From contig JAJYOS010000056.1 in assembly GCA_021796055.1 (NCBI GenBank), positions 1-14,314 of the forward strand: DNA of 14,314 nt, given 5' to 3'. The position numbers were made by a program, and so were the translations under genes. Origin of the DNA: Bacteroidota bacterium (GTDB taxonomy: Bacteria; Bacteroidota; Kryptoniia; Kryptoniales; JAKASW01). Positions 1-6,613 of this stretch are shown here, piece by piece (the first letter of the stretch is position 1; each line of letters begins with the position of its first letter). Below the pieces are notes generated by a model. The model was not told where the DNA came from. It searched no databases and saw only the letters and a program-made list of their open reading frames with translations.

Positions 1-1
1 T

Positions 2-97
2 CGGAAGTCTGAGAAGCGCGTGGACATCATGGAGAATCTGGAGGCAGCGCTGGAGCAGTTTAGAAGTGTGAGAGACAATCTAGGTAATGGGAAGTGA
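2..97 (+). CDS. C-terminal end of an unidentified protein (partial)
   Basis: The frame is open from the left edge of the window to a TGA at 95-97 and encodes 31 residues, so the start lies outside. The visible tail is strongly charged and contains an amphipathic stretch (VDIMENLEAALEQFRSVRDNL) with hydrophobic residues spaced like a helix or coiled coil. No catalytic motif is visible and I do not recognise the family. A terminator-like hairpin 37 nt downstream of the stop supports the idea that a real gene ends here. A chance open frame of this length is possible. Confidence 0.4.
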   Translation, partial: RKSEKRVDIMENLEAALEQFRSVRDNLGNGK

Positions 98-133
98 ATG
101 GTACTGCCCAAAAATGGTTTAATCGAAAGAATT

Positions 134-153
134 CCTCGACGCAAGCGTCGGGG
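134..153 (+). terminator. Terminator-like hairpin after the partial gene
   Basis: An 8-bp stem (CCTCGACG paired with CGTCGGGG, including one T-G pair) closes a CAAG loop. It is followed by AGGTTTATTG, which is only weakly T-rich. Its place just after a stop codon suits a transcription terminator of moderate strength, but the short T-run makes this tentative. Confidence 0.4.
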
Positions 154-246
154 AGGTTTATTGATACAGATTATTAGAAAGCTGGCGTGCATAAACACGG
201 TGAGGCTGTCATGAAATGCATTTGCGTTAAGGATAAAACCCTAGTT

Positions 247-317
247 TTCGAGGTGATTTCTGCAAACTTAGTTTCGTCCCATTCCGGTCCTCGACTCGAT
301 AGCGGGGCAGGAAGGGG
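247..317 (+). repeat. Imperfect dispersed repeat, copy A
   Basis: This stretch matches 1028-1099 with about two single-base indels and scattered mismatches. The best-conserved core is CTCGATAGCGGGGCAGGAA against CTCGATGGCGGGGCAGGAA. It lies directly upstream of the ribosome binding site of the 336-611 ORF. A related short motif, CTGGC...CACGGTGAG, lies near both copies: at about 182-205, before copy A, and at 1113-1126, after copy B. No coding function is apparent. Confidence 0.6.
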
Positions 318-335
318 CTGAAAGGAGAATCACAA

Positions 336-611
336 ATGGAGGGTAGAGATGTGAAGGTTCTTGAGTCTTATTTTTTGAAGCCAATCCCCCTAATCATTAT
401 GGCAGTGATCGTTTACGATTTGTTCACCACCAACTGGTGGTGGGCAGGCATGATTACGCTGGGACTCTTCTACAACGGCCGGAGGTGGAGCCATCATAAG
501 CAGAGGAAGGCATTCAGTGGGTGGGTAGTGGAAAATGCGCCTGAAAACGCGGCCGCGGATTCCGAATGCTTGGCATGCCAGATTGTCAGCTCAGGACGTT
601 CGGCTCATTAG
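336..611 (+). CDS. Small putative two-helix membrane protein
   Basis: The ORF encodes 91 residues and starts at an ATG with a good ribosome binding site, AAAGGAG at 321-327, 8 nt upstream. Residues 17-30 (IPLIIMAVIVYDLF) and 33-46 (the NWWWAGMITLGLF region) look like two membrane helices joined by a very short turn. A basic stretch (RRWSHHKQRK) follows and would favour the cytoplasmic side. The last 30 residues are polar, and a C-x-x-C pair (CLAC) lies in the tail. I do not recognise the family. The same frame stays open for another 75 codons after the stop and again encodes hydrophobic segments, so this could be the front part of a broken longer membrane protein. The hydrophobic pattern and the ribosome binding site are the main support. 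Confidence 0.5.
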   Translation: MEGRDVKVLESYFLKPIPLIIMAVIVYDLFTTNWWWAGMITLGLFYNGRRWSHHKQRKAFSGWVVENAPENAAADSECLACQIVSSGRSAH

Positions 612-839
612 ATCCGCTGTCATGAGATTTCATACTTTCTGCTTTCATTCTTAACGAAAACCACCCTTGATGGACTGGCGGGATGGTTCCAGCTATCTTT
701 CAAGTTTTCGTTGACGAATATCTGGATGGCCGAAGGCGTAGTTGCGATCTTTGGCGTCCTGAGTTTATATGGAGCGTATCAGCTACGAAGCAAATATGTT
801 TCGATGGACAAGTCCGAGTCGGCGACAGTTTTCGCCTAA
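612..839 (+). pseudogene. Possible decayed membrane-protein remnant
   Basis: Directly after the TAG at 609-611 the same reading frame continues open to a TAA at 837-839. It encodes hydrophobic stretches, including FLLSFL and, from an ATG at 726, the membrane-helix-like MAEGVVAIFGVLSLYGAYQL followed by a basic residue cluster. No ribosome binding site precedes the ATG at 726. It may be the rest of a gene interrupted by a stop, a separate 37-residue small protein, or chance. I favour a remnant, with low certainty. Confidence 0.2.
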
Positions 840-1027
840 CTGAACCCATATTGAGAAGGCGAGCGGAGAAGTAGTGAGGTAGATGAGAGCTGGGAAAGAT
901 TCTTCGTCACAAGATGTAATTGGAATCGCTCCTTCCAGAGTAATTAGGGGGGCTCGAGGCGCATCGGTGGATGAAGTCGATAAGGACCCTCTACGACTTT
1001 GTTTATTGCGGATTTTCCCGGGCAAAT

Positions 1028-1099
1028 TTCGACGATAATTTCTGCATAGTGGTTTTGTACCCTTCTGGACCTGGACTCGATGGCGGGGCAGGAAAGGGG
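1028..1099 (+). repeat. Imperfect dispersed repeat, copy B
   Basis: This is the second copy of the element at 247-317, in the same orientation and about 780 bp away. In the last 34 bases only about five positions differ. Unlike copy A it is not followed by a convincing gene: the ATG after AAAGG at 1105-1109 runs only five codons. Confidence 0.6.
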
Positions 1100-1250
1100 C
1101 AAAGAAAGGATGGCTGGCACACGGTGAGTCTGGATATTTGGTCAGTCTTTCAAAAGCCTGAGTTTGCTTAGCGGATCTGGCACACGTGTGTCGAATTCAA
1201 TACTCGGTACCCTCCGCTTCGGAGCCGTCAATCTGGTACTGCTGGTAACC

Positions 1251-1357
1251 CCTCACTTATAGTTTCTCGCCAAGCCGCAAAGCGCAAAGCGAACCGCTCG
1301 TCAACATTTCTTTGCGTTCTTGGCGCCTTTGCGAGAGAAATAACCCTTTCAGTGAGG
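1251..1357. repeat. Long imperfect inverted repeat with CGCAAAG units
   Basis: The outer 7 bases pair exactly (CCTCACT at 1251-1257, AGTGAGG at 1351-1357). Inside them, TTTCTCGCCAAG...CGCAAAGCGCAAAG in the left arm (about 1263-1289) is roughly complementary to CTTTGCGTTCTTGGCGCCTTTGCGAGAGAAA in the right arm (about 1310-1340). The whole could fold into an imperfect hairpin with a loop of about 20 nt. No T-run follows, so it is not a standard terminator. It resembles REP-like or miniature mobile elements made of short GC-rich CAAAG units. Confidence 0.6.
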
Positions 1358-1381
1358 CATTACACTGCTGGGTTCATGCAG

Positions 1382-1410
1382 TTGATTGACTCGAGTTCAC
1401 AGGCTATACT
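1382..1410 (+). promoter_or_regulatory. Candidate promoter for the first propeller gene
   Basis: TTGATT at 1382-1387 and TATACT at 1405-1410 are separated by 17 bp, the ideal sigma-70 spacing. Transcription would start near 1417 and leave a leader of about 65 nt before the ATG at 1484. Promoters in this group may follow a different consensus, so this is only a candidate. Confidence 0.35.
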
Positions 1411-1483
1411 ACACCATACAATAGGGACGATTCAGTACTTCCGGGTGCAAGGGAAATTGAAAGCCCGTCGGATGGAGTGAGCA

Positions 1484-3601
1484 ATGAAAAAGGGATACAT
1501 TTTCGGGTTAGCACTTTCAGCGATATTCATCTTGTGCGGGAATCAGGGATACGCACAATGGGTGCAGACGAACGGACCGTACGGCGGTTACCTCGAATGC
1601 TTTGCAACGTCGACAGGGAATGTCTTCGCAGGTAGTAACGGCGGCGGAGTTTTTCTATCAGCAGATGACGGGGCAAGTTGGAAGAGCGTCAATACAGGAC
1701 TGACGAACCCATATGTTTTTTCCCTGGCTACCTCCGGCACGGATGTCATCGCGGGTACATGGGGAGGTGGCGTCTATCTGTCTACCAATGGTGGAAATAG
1801 CTGGACCCCAATTAATACTGGCTTGACGAACCTCAGGGTTGACGCTATCATAATTTCGGGAGGGAACCTCTTTGCCGGGACACAAGGGGGACTCTTCTTT
1901 TCAGATAACAACGGTTCAACCTGGACTCAGGTCGACTCAGGATTCGGCGGCAGCGGCACCTGGATCACGGCGCTTGCAGACTCAGGTACAAATATGTATG
2001 CAGGTACCGGCGATGACTTTTATGTCTCGAAGGACTCCGGCAAAACATGGGTCGAGCGAGACTCAGGACTAGGATATCCTTTCATAGAGGCAATTGCAGT
2101 GTCCGGCACAACGGTATTGGTCGGCACAGACCAAGGCATTTCTTATTCCAGTGATAATGGGCAGAACTGGAGCGATGCTAGCGAGGGATTGCCTTATGAT
2201 CCGCTTGTCCGCGCCTTTGCTGTATCGGGGTCCAAGATTTTTGCCGGAGTCTTCGGTGCGGGTGCTTCGATTTACGGCGGGGGCGTTTACGTATCAACTG
2301 ATGGCGGTCAATCATGGTCTCCCATTAGTGCCGGCTTGGCAGACAGTGCGATTGAATGTCTTGACGCCCACGGTAACAAGCTTTATGCAGGGACTTATTA
2401 TGGGGGTATTTTCTCGTCAACAAATGAAGGCAACACCTGGAATTCAGCTAATCCTGGCTTGAGCAACAGCTTTGTCCAATGTATGGTTACTGACGGGGAT
2501 ATCTTGTTTGCAGGTACTGAAGGGGAAGGTGTATTTCGCTCTGGCGAGACCGACACAAGCTGGACGCCGTCTAGTGCAGGGCTCGGGGATAATAACGTTG
2601 ACGCTCTCGAGGTTCTGAACGGCGGTATTTTTGCCGCCACCGGCAGTGGGGTCTACCGTTCGACCGACAATGGCTCAACATGGAAATCCGGCGGTTTGCC
2701 GGAAAATGATATCGATGCCTTCGCGGTGTCGGGTTCGAATATCTATGCAGGAGCCACATATGGTGGCATTTCCAGGTCCACCAATGACGGCGAGACCTGG
2801 GAGGCAGTGGATTCGGGGTTGCCTCCACCATCAATTACAGGATTAAATTCATTCAATGTGAATGCTTTGGCAGCTTCCGGGACGAATGTCTTTGCAGGGA
2901 CCAATGCAGGCGTATACATTTCAACCAATGAGGGTGGGAAGTGGACCTTCACGGGACTAAAGAATACTTGGATAAATGCTCTAGCCACGTCCGGTACGGA
3001 CATATTTGCTGGGATGGGAAGCGGAGTTTATTATTCCGGCAATGATGGCAAGAACTGGGCGGTAGTAGACTCGGGCTTAGGAAAGGTCAGCGTCAACGCT
3101 CTTTATCTTTCGGGAACGAATGTCTTTGCAGGAACAGCTAACGGCGGTGTTTTCCTTTCGACAGACAATGGAGCAGACTGGACGCCTGTTGATACCGGCT
3201 TGACGGAGTATGCCGCTGTTTCGGCATTTGCCGTCTCGGGTAAGAATTTCTTCGCGGGTACAAATGGAGATGGAATCTGGAGTCGACCTCTGTCAGAAAT
3301 GATCGAATCCGTGACGAGCCCTCCCGCCGCTACTCCGCAGAATTTTATCCTTATGCAAAACTATCCTAATCCATTCAACCCCACTACGGTTATCGAGTTT
3401 GACATTCCAATTTCAGGGTTTGTGACCTTGAAGGTCTATGATGTGCTTGGCAGGGAAGTGAGGTCGTTGGTAGATAGGGTGGAACAGCCGGGCAATTACA
3501 CAATTACTTTCAATGCGAGCGGATTACCGAGCGGGGTGTACTTTTACAGATTACGAGCAGGGAGCTACACCAAAACGCGCAAGCTCATGGTTTTGAAATG
3601 A
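1484..3601 (+). CDS. Secreted Asp-box beta-propeller protein with T9SS sorting domain
   Basis: This 705-residue protein starts with a signal peptide (residues 1-24, cleavage likely at GYA|Q). Residues 26 to about 605 are repeats of about 40 residues. Each has an Asp-box of the type S-x-D/N-x-G-x-x-W; I count 13, at about 59, 100, 140, 182, 222, 271, 312, 353 (degenerate, SGETDTSW), 393, 432, 480, 518 and 559. A closing GTNGDGIW segment at about 592 follows. Such repeats form sialidase/sortilin/YCF48-like beta-propellers, and 13 plus the closing strand suggests 14 blades, or two seven-bladed rings. Residues about 618-705 are a Por/type A T9SS C-terminal domain with QNYPNPFNP at 625-633 and a GLPSGVYFYRL motif, which implies export across the outer membrane and surface attachment or release. 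GGAG lies 6 nt before the ATG. No enzymatic residues are obvious; ligand binding is more likely than sialidase activity. Confidence 0.92.
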   Translation: MKKGYIFGLALSAIFILCGNQGYAQWVQTNGPYGGYLECFATSTGNVFAGSNGGGVFLSADDGASWKSVNTGLTNPYVFSLATSGTDVIAGTWGGGVYLSTNGGNSWTPINTGLTNLRVDAIIISGGNLFAGTQGGLFFSDNNGSTWTQVDSGFGGSGTWITALADSGTNMYAGTGDDFYVSKDSGKTWVERDSGLGYPFIEAIAVSGTTVLVGTDQGISYSSDNGQNWSDASEGLPYDPLVRAFAVSGSKIFAGVFGAGASIYGGGVYVSTDGGQSWSPISAGLADSAIECLDAHGNKLYAGTYYGGIFSSTNEGNTWNSANPGLSNSFVQCMVTDGDILFAGTEGEGVFRSGETDTSWTPSSAGLGDNNVDALEVLNGGIFAATGSGVYRSTDNGSTWKSGGLPENDIDAFAVSGSNIYAGATYGGISRSTNDGETWEAVDSGLPPPSITGLNSFNVNALAASGTNVFAGTNAGVYISTNEGGKWTFTGLKNTWINALATSGTDIFAGMGSGVYYSGNDGKNWAVVDSGLGKVSVNALYLSGTNVFAGTANGGVFLSTDNGADWTPVDTGLTEYAAVSAFAVSGKNFFAGTNGDGIWSRPLSEMIESVTSPPAATPQNFILMQNYPNPFNPTTVIEFDIPISGFVTLKVYDVLGREVRSLVDRVEQPGNYTITFNASGLPSGVYFYRLRAGSYTKTRKLMVLK

Positions 3602-3689
3602 GACTAGGTAATGCAAAAGACACGCCCAACTTCCGATGCCTCTTTAACAGGTTTCTTATGAAGGCAGGGGGCGACGGGAGGAGTAGTGC

Positions 3690-4997
3690 ATGAGATACAT
3701 TTCTCTGTTTGTTGCGCTAACGCTTCTGGCATCAGTAAACGTCGAGCCGTCATTGGCTCAATGGGAAGAGACCAACGGAACTGAAGGCGGCTACGTCAAT
3801 TGTTTTGCTGTCAATGGAGGGAATCTGTTTGTGGGAACTACGACCGGCATCTATTGTTCCACGAATGGCGGAACAGACTGGTCGGTAGTAGACACGCTCA
3901 TGACAAACACTGACATCTTATCCCTTGTTGCAGGCGGCAGTAATCTCTTTGCAGGAACCTTCCGTGGGGTTATGCGTTCCACCGACGAAGGAGCAACCTG
4001 GGCGAGCATCGATTCCGGTATGACAAATACTGACGTCCTATCCCTTGCCGTTAGCGGCACAGATCTGTACGCAGGAACGGAGAATGGGTTATTCCTCTCC
4101 ACAAACAGCGGTGCAAGCTGGACAGAAGTAGACTCCGGTTTGACAGATAAGTGGGTTTGTGCTCTTGCTACAGCAGGGGCAAATCTATACGCAGGGACTC
4201 ATCGCAGTGGCGTATTTCTTTCTACTAACGGCGGGACAAGCTGGATGCCGACAGACTCGGGCTTGACGAACAAATGGGCTCTCTGTCTGGTGGCAAGCGG
4301 CGCGAATCTCTTTGCAGGAACTGACGATGGTTTGTTTCTCTCCACTGACGATGGTACAAGCTGGACGGCGGCAGGCTTGACGAACACTCGGGTGTATTCA
4401 ATTGCCGCGATTCCAAACGGCGCAGACGCCGAGAATGTCTTCGCAGGGGTTGAGTATTTTGGGAACGTTGTCGTAGTCCCGGGAGGCACCGTCAGTTCTC
4501 GGTCGGTGTCCAGCCCAAGCCTGTTAACTGGTTCTGATAGCACAGGGGTCTTTCTATCCAGTGATAATGGGACAACCTGGGCAGGCTTGGATTCAGGATT
4601 AATAAATCCTTATGTCACCGCTCTTGTCGCCAGTGGCACAAATCTACTTGCTGGAACGTGGGGAGGAGGAGTGTGGTATCGACCGCTTTCGCAGATGATA
4701 ACAAGTGTACAAGGGCACCCCAAACCGTTGCCAGCAGGCTTTTCCCTACAGCAGAATTATCCAAATCCGTTCAACCCTACGACGGTGATTCAGTTCAATG
4801 TTCCTCGTCCAGGCTTCGTCATCCTTAAAGTCTATGATGTGCTGGGAAGGGAAGTGGCGACTCTTGTGAACGGGCAGGAGAACTCTGGAGAGCATACCGT
4901 TACTTTCAACGCGAGCGGTTTACCGAGCGGCGTGTATTTCTACAGGCTGGAGGCAGGCTCTTTTACCGAGACAAAGAAGTGTTTGCTCTTGAAATAG
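3690..4997 (+). CDS. Secreted seven-bladed-type Asp-box propeller protein with T9SS sorting domain
   Basis: This 435-residue paralogue of the preceding gene starts 88 bp after it, behind a strong ribosome binding site (GGGAGGAG at 3676-3683, 6 nt from the ATG). It has a signal peptide (residues 1-23, LA|Q). Six Asp-boxes lie at about 57, 97, 137, 178, 218 and 290, and a closing GTWGGGVW at about 322 suggests one seven-bladed propeller. An insertion of about 30 residues (roughly 244-285, rich in Ser, Val and Gly) interrupts the regular spacing between boxes five and six. Residues about 348-435 are a T9SS type A sorting domain (QNYPNPFNP at 355-363) almost identical in key motifs to that of its neighbour. 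The two proteins share the order signal peptide, propeller, RPLSxMI linker, sorting tail, so they probably arose by tandem duplication. The partner or ligand is unknown. Confidence 0.92.
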   Translation: MRYISLFVALTLLASVNVEPSLAQWEETNGTEGGYVNCFAVNGGNLFVGTTTGIYCSTNGGTDWSVVDTLMTNTDILSLVAGGSNLFAGTFRGVMRSTDEGATWASIDSGMTNTDVLSLAVSGTDLYAGTENGLFLSTNSGASWTEVDSGLTDKWVCALATAGANLYAGTHRSGVFLSTNGGTSWMPTDSGLTNKWALCLVASGANLFAGTDDGLFLSTDDGTSWTAAGLTNTRVYSIAAIPNGADAENVFAGVEYFGNVVVVPGGTVSSRSVSSPSLLTGSDSTGVFLSSDNGTTWAGLDSGLINPYVTALVASGTNLLAGTWGGGVWYRPLSQMITSVQGHPKPLPAGFSLQQNYPNPFNPTTVIQFNVPRPGFVILKVYDVLGREVATLVNGQENSGEHTVTFNASGLPSGVYFYRLEAGSFTETKKCLLLK

Positions 4998-5082
4998 AGG
5001 AGAAACATTGATTGCCTCTTCACCGGGAAACAGAACACTTGGCAGTGTCATTTGAAACGATTTCTGAAACAGATTCACAAGT

Positions 5083-5098
5083 TGGCACACATGTGCCA
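5083..5098. promoter_or_regulatory. Palindromic TGGCACA-N2-TGTGCCA site
   Basis: Two perfect 7-bp arms are separated by two bases, the size and symmetry of a dimeric regulator's operator. A related GGCACACGTGTG lies at 1179-1190 in the other gene-poor stretch. No adjacent regulator gene is visible, so the role is unknown. Confidence 0.3.
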
Positions 5099-5402
5099 GA
5101 ATGATCAGCCTATGGGCTATTCCAACAAGACGGCTAAAGACAACAAATCCGGGTTCGCCGGGTAGTAGAGGCGTGATCTGTTGATCGGGAGTACCAGGGC
5201 GAAATGGGTATAGCCTTGAGAGTGGAGTCGCTTCCTAACCGTGCGTGTGGGGGAAATTGTTTGATTTTTCCGGGCGGGTGTTGTGGACTTCTGGAACGGG
5301 AGAGCTGTGACGTCGGAGGCACATCATTGCAGGGACGATCAGATTAAAGAAATGGACATTCTGCCGATCGAACTAAGAAGGCTCCGAAATTATGGTTATA
5401 AG

Positions 5403-5462
5403 TTAAGTCGGGTCACGGCTTATATCATGGTACACTCCTCAGGTTAAGTCGTGTTTAAGTCG
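5403..5462 (+). repeat. Three copies of TTAAGTCG downstream of the tRNA
   Basis: TTAAGTCG occurs at 5403-5410, 5444-5451 and 5455-5462; the first and third copies extend to TTAAGTCGGGT. They lie within 90 bases beyond the 3' end of the minus-strand tRNA. Direct repeats next to a tRNA 3' end can mark integration sites, but no integrase or matching tRNA fragment is visible here. Confidence 0.5.
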
Positions 5463-5491
5463 GGTGGGTTCGCGGAAAACGTGTGAATCTG

Positions 5492-5565
5492 TGCGCCTGG
5501 AGGGATTCGAACCCCCAACCCTCAGATCCGTAGTCTGATGCTCTATCCAATTGAGCTACAGGCGC
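5492..5565 (-). tRNA. tRNA-Arg (anticodon ACG)
   Basis: On the minus strand all arms fold. The acceptor is GCGCCTG/CAGGCGC (7 bp), the D arm is GCTC/GAGC, and the anticodon stem TCAGA/TCTGA encloses the loop CTACGGA, giving anticodon ACG. The T arm is GGGGG/CCCTC (one G-T pair) around TTCGAAT. The variable region is 5 nt and the discriminator base is A. The total is 74 nt, and the 3' CCA is not encoded. ACG is the usual decoder of CGU/CGC/CGA Arg codons, normally after A34 is changed to inosine. Confidence 0.97.
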
Positions 5566-5574
5566 GGCGTGATT

Positions 5575-5602
5575 AAATTAATACGTGGTGAGTAAATTTC
5601 AA
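5575..5602 (-). promoter_or_regulatory. Candidate promoter of tRNA-Arg
   Basis: On the minus strand TTGAAA (5602-5597) and TAATTT (5580-5575) are 16 bp apart. The predicted start would be only a few bases before the mature tRNA 5' end at 5565. Offset alternatives such as TATTAA also fit, so the exact -10 is uncertain. Confidence 0.35.
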
Positions 5603-5621
5603 ACAGATTGGGTGTCGCCGT

Positions 5622-5837
5622 GTGTGCGATAAATTTGTGAAGAAGAAGAAAATTAACCGCATAGGCGCGTTCTTCGGGATAAAAACCGAATCCGGAGACA
5701 GACTATGTCCGGTGAATTTACCCATCGAGTTTCAGCAGGACGGTATCCGGATCAGAGTCACTTACAGGTTTACGGATCGCCCTACTACTCAGGATTGGGG
5801 GACCCCGATTCAAATCATAGACATCAGAAAATCGTGA
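5622..5837 (+). CDS. Small conserved protein, OB-like single domain, function unknown
   Basis: The ORF gives 71 residues from a GTG; no ATG is available and the frame is closed by a TGA at 5589-5591. A second GTG at 5637 is an alternative start, and neither has a clear ribosome binding site. From residue 13 the order G-x-F-F-G-I, then C/Y-x-P-V-N-L-P-x-E-F-x-x-D-G-I-R-I-R-V, then W-G-T-P-I-Q-I-I-D-I matches a recurrent small beta-rich domain that I know from short bacterial lipoproteins. The asset of this match is the spacing of the NLP-EF-DG and GTPI-I motifs. Those proteins usually have a signal peptide and lipobox, which are absent here; the protein is therefore either cytoplasmic or truncated at its N-terminus. 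It ends 45 bp before the OsmC-like gene on the same strand and may share its transcript. Confidence 0.6.
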   Translation: MCDKFVKKKKINRIGAFFGIKTESGDRLCPVNLPIEFQQDGIRIRVTYRFTDRPTTQDWGTPIQIIDIRKS

Positions 5838-5882
5838 AACCTTCCTGTTGAATTTGCATCAAACGAAATGAATGGAGTAAGC

Positions 5883-6338
5883 ATGGCGGAAAAATCAGCA
5901 TTGGTGAGACAAGTCAGGGGCATGACCTTCGTTGGGTTGACGGAGTCCGGACATTGGGTGAACGTGGACGGGCCACCCCAATTCGGTGGAAGCAGCGCCG
6001 CGATCAGGCCGAAGGAGCTCATATTGATTTCGCTCGGGGCCTGCACCGGCAGCGATGTCGTTTCTATCCTTCAGAAGAAGAGGGTCAGGCTCAACGGCTT
6101 CGAGGTCAAATTGAAGGCGCAAGTCGCGGAGGAGCATCCCCAGGTATACACGAAGATTCACATCGAGTACGTCTTCTATGGAGAGAATCTGTCGAAGGCA
6201 GATCTTGAGCGTGCGATCGATTTGTCCCAAAACAAATACTGTCCGGTAAGCGCGATGCTTAAGAATTCAGTGGAGCTAACGAATTCATATGTAATCCTGC
6301 CGCCGGACGATTTCCTGAATGTCAAGTCCAGTACATGA
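5883..6338 (+). CDS. OsmC/Ohr-family thiol peroxidase-like protein
   Basis: I place the start at the ATG at 5883, which has GGAG 5 nt upstream; an in-frame ATG at 5868 would add MNGVS but has no ribosome binding site. The product is then 151 residues. OsmC-family proteins reduce organic hydroperoxides with two cysteines. Both are present: C54 in SLGACTGSDV, at the start of the central helix, and C120 in NKYCPVSAML. The preceding GGSSAAIRPKELIL segment is the usual P-x-E-L region of the family. The sequence is closer to the short OsmC/YhfA-like branch than to Ohr, judging by the KYCPVS context. The cytoplasm is expected because there is no signal peptide. The glutaredoxin-like gene starts 10 nt later and could supply reducing power, which is an inference from context. 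Confidence 0.9.
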   Translation: MAEKSALVRQVRGMTFVGLTESGHWVNVDGPPQFGGSSAAIRPKELILISLGACTGSDVVSILQKKRVRLNGFEVKLKAQVAEEHPQVYTKIHIEYVFYGENLSKADLERAIDLSQNKYCPVSAMLKNSVELTNSYVILPPDDFLNVKSST

Positions 6339-6348
6339 GAGAGAAAAA

Positions 6349-6600
6349 ATGATTACACCGCAACCTAAAGTGGTTATTTTCACTACCCCCACATGCAGCT
6401 TCTGCAGGGCGGCCAAACAGTACTTCAACGAGAAGAGAGTCCGGTATACCGAGATCGATGTTGCGCGCGACCAGAGCGCAGCGCAGGACATGGTCCGAAA
6501 AACCGGACAGACCGGTGTGCCGGTTATCCTGATAAACAACAGGCCGATCGTCGGTTTCGACAGGCCAAAAATAAATCAATTACTTGGAATAAAAGAATAA
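6349..6600 (+). CDS. Glutaredoxin-like protein (NrdH/YruB type)
   Basis: The product has 83 residues from the ATG at 6349. A frame upstream could add ten residues from 6319, but that would overlap the OsmC stop region and break the family N-terminus, which begins just before the first beta strand (KVVIFTT). The redox motif is C16-S-F-C19, the cis-proline is in TGVPVI (P58), and the GFD motif at 69-71 ends the glutathione-binding side of the fold. The length and CxxC are typical of monomeric glutaredoxin/NrdH-like redoxins. The partner could be glutathione, a low-molecular-weight thiol or thioredoxin reductase; the sequence alone does not decide. GAGAGA before the start is a weak ribosome binding site, consistent with coupling to the gene 10 nt upstream. 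GroES follows 13 nt later. Confidence 0.9.
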   Translation: MITPQPKVVIFTTPTCSFCRAAKQYFNEKRVRYTEIDVARDQSAAQDMVRKTGQTGVPVILINNRPIVGFDRPKINQLLGIKE

Positions 6601-6613
6601 TCCTGGAGGTTAA

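Larger units (their letters stand above)
840..1483. other. Gene-poor intergenic stretch with repeats
   Basis: I see no convincing gene here. A 66-codon frame at 971-1171 spans repeat copy B and has no ribosome binding site or recognisable product. The stretch holds repeat copy B (1028-1099), a CACACGTGTG palindrome (1181-1190), a small CTCCG-CTT-CGGAG hairpin (1212-1224), a long inverted repeat (1251-1357) and a candidate promoter (1382-1410) for the gene starting at 1484. Confidence 0.6.
4998..5491. other. Long non-coding stretch between propeller gene and tRNA
   Basis: I see no gene in these roughly 490 bases; the only longer frame (minus strand, 62 codons at 5134-5322) is low-complexity and lacks support. 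Present are a weak AGAGG...CCTCT hairpin straddling the upstream stop, a TGGCACA-CA-TGTGCCA inverted repeat at 5083-5098, and three TTAAGTCG copies between 5403 and 5462. Confidence 0.55.

Noticed and set aside
971..1171. 66-codon frame across repeat copy B
   Set aside because: It lacks a ribosome binding site, spans a non-coding repeat also found upstream of another ORF, and shows no domain pattern.
1484..4997. Sialidase function for the Asp-box proteins
   Set aside because: Asp-boxes are structural turns shared by many propellers. No arginine triad or FRIP motif of sialidases was seen.
5083..5098. Possible sigma-54 promoter (TGGCAC...TGC)
   Set aside because: The GG and GC doublets are separated by 9 bases, one fewer than the strict sigma-54 spacing, and the element is a symmetric palindrome with no gene directly downstream.
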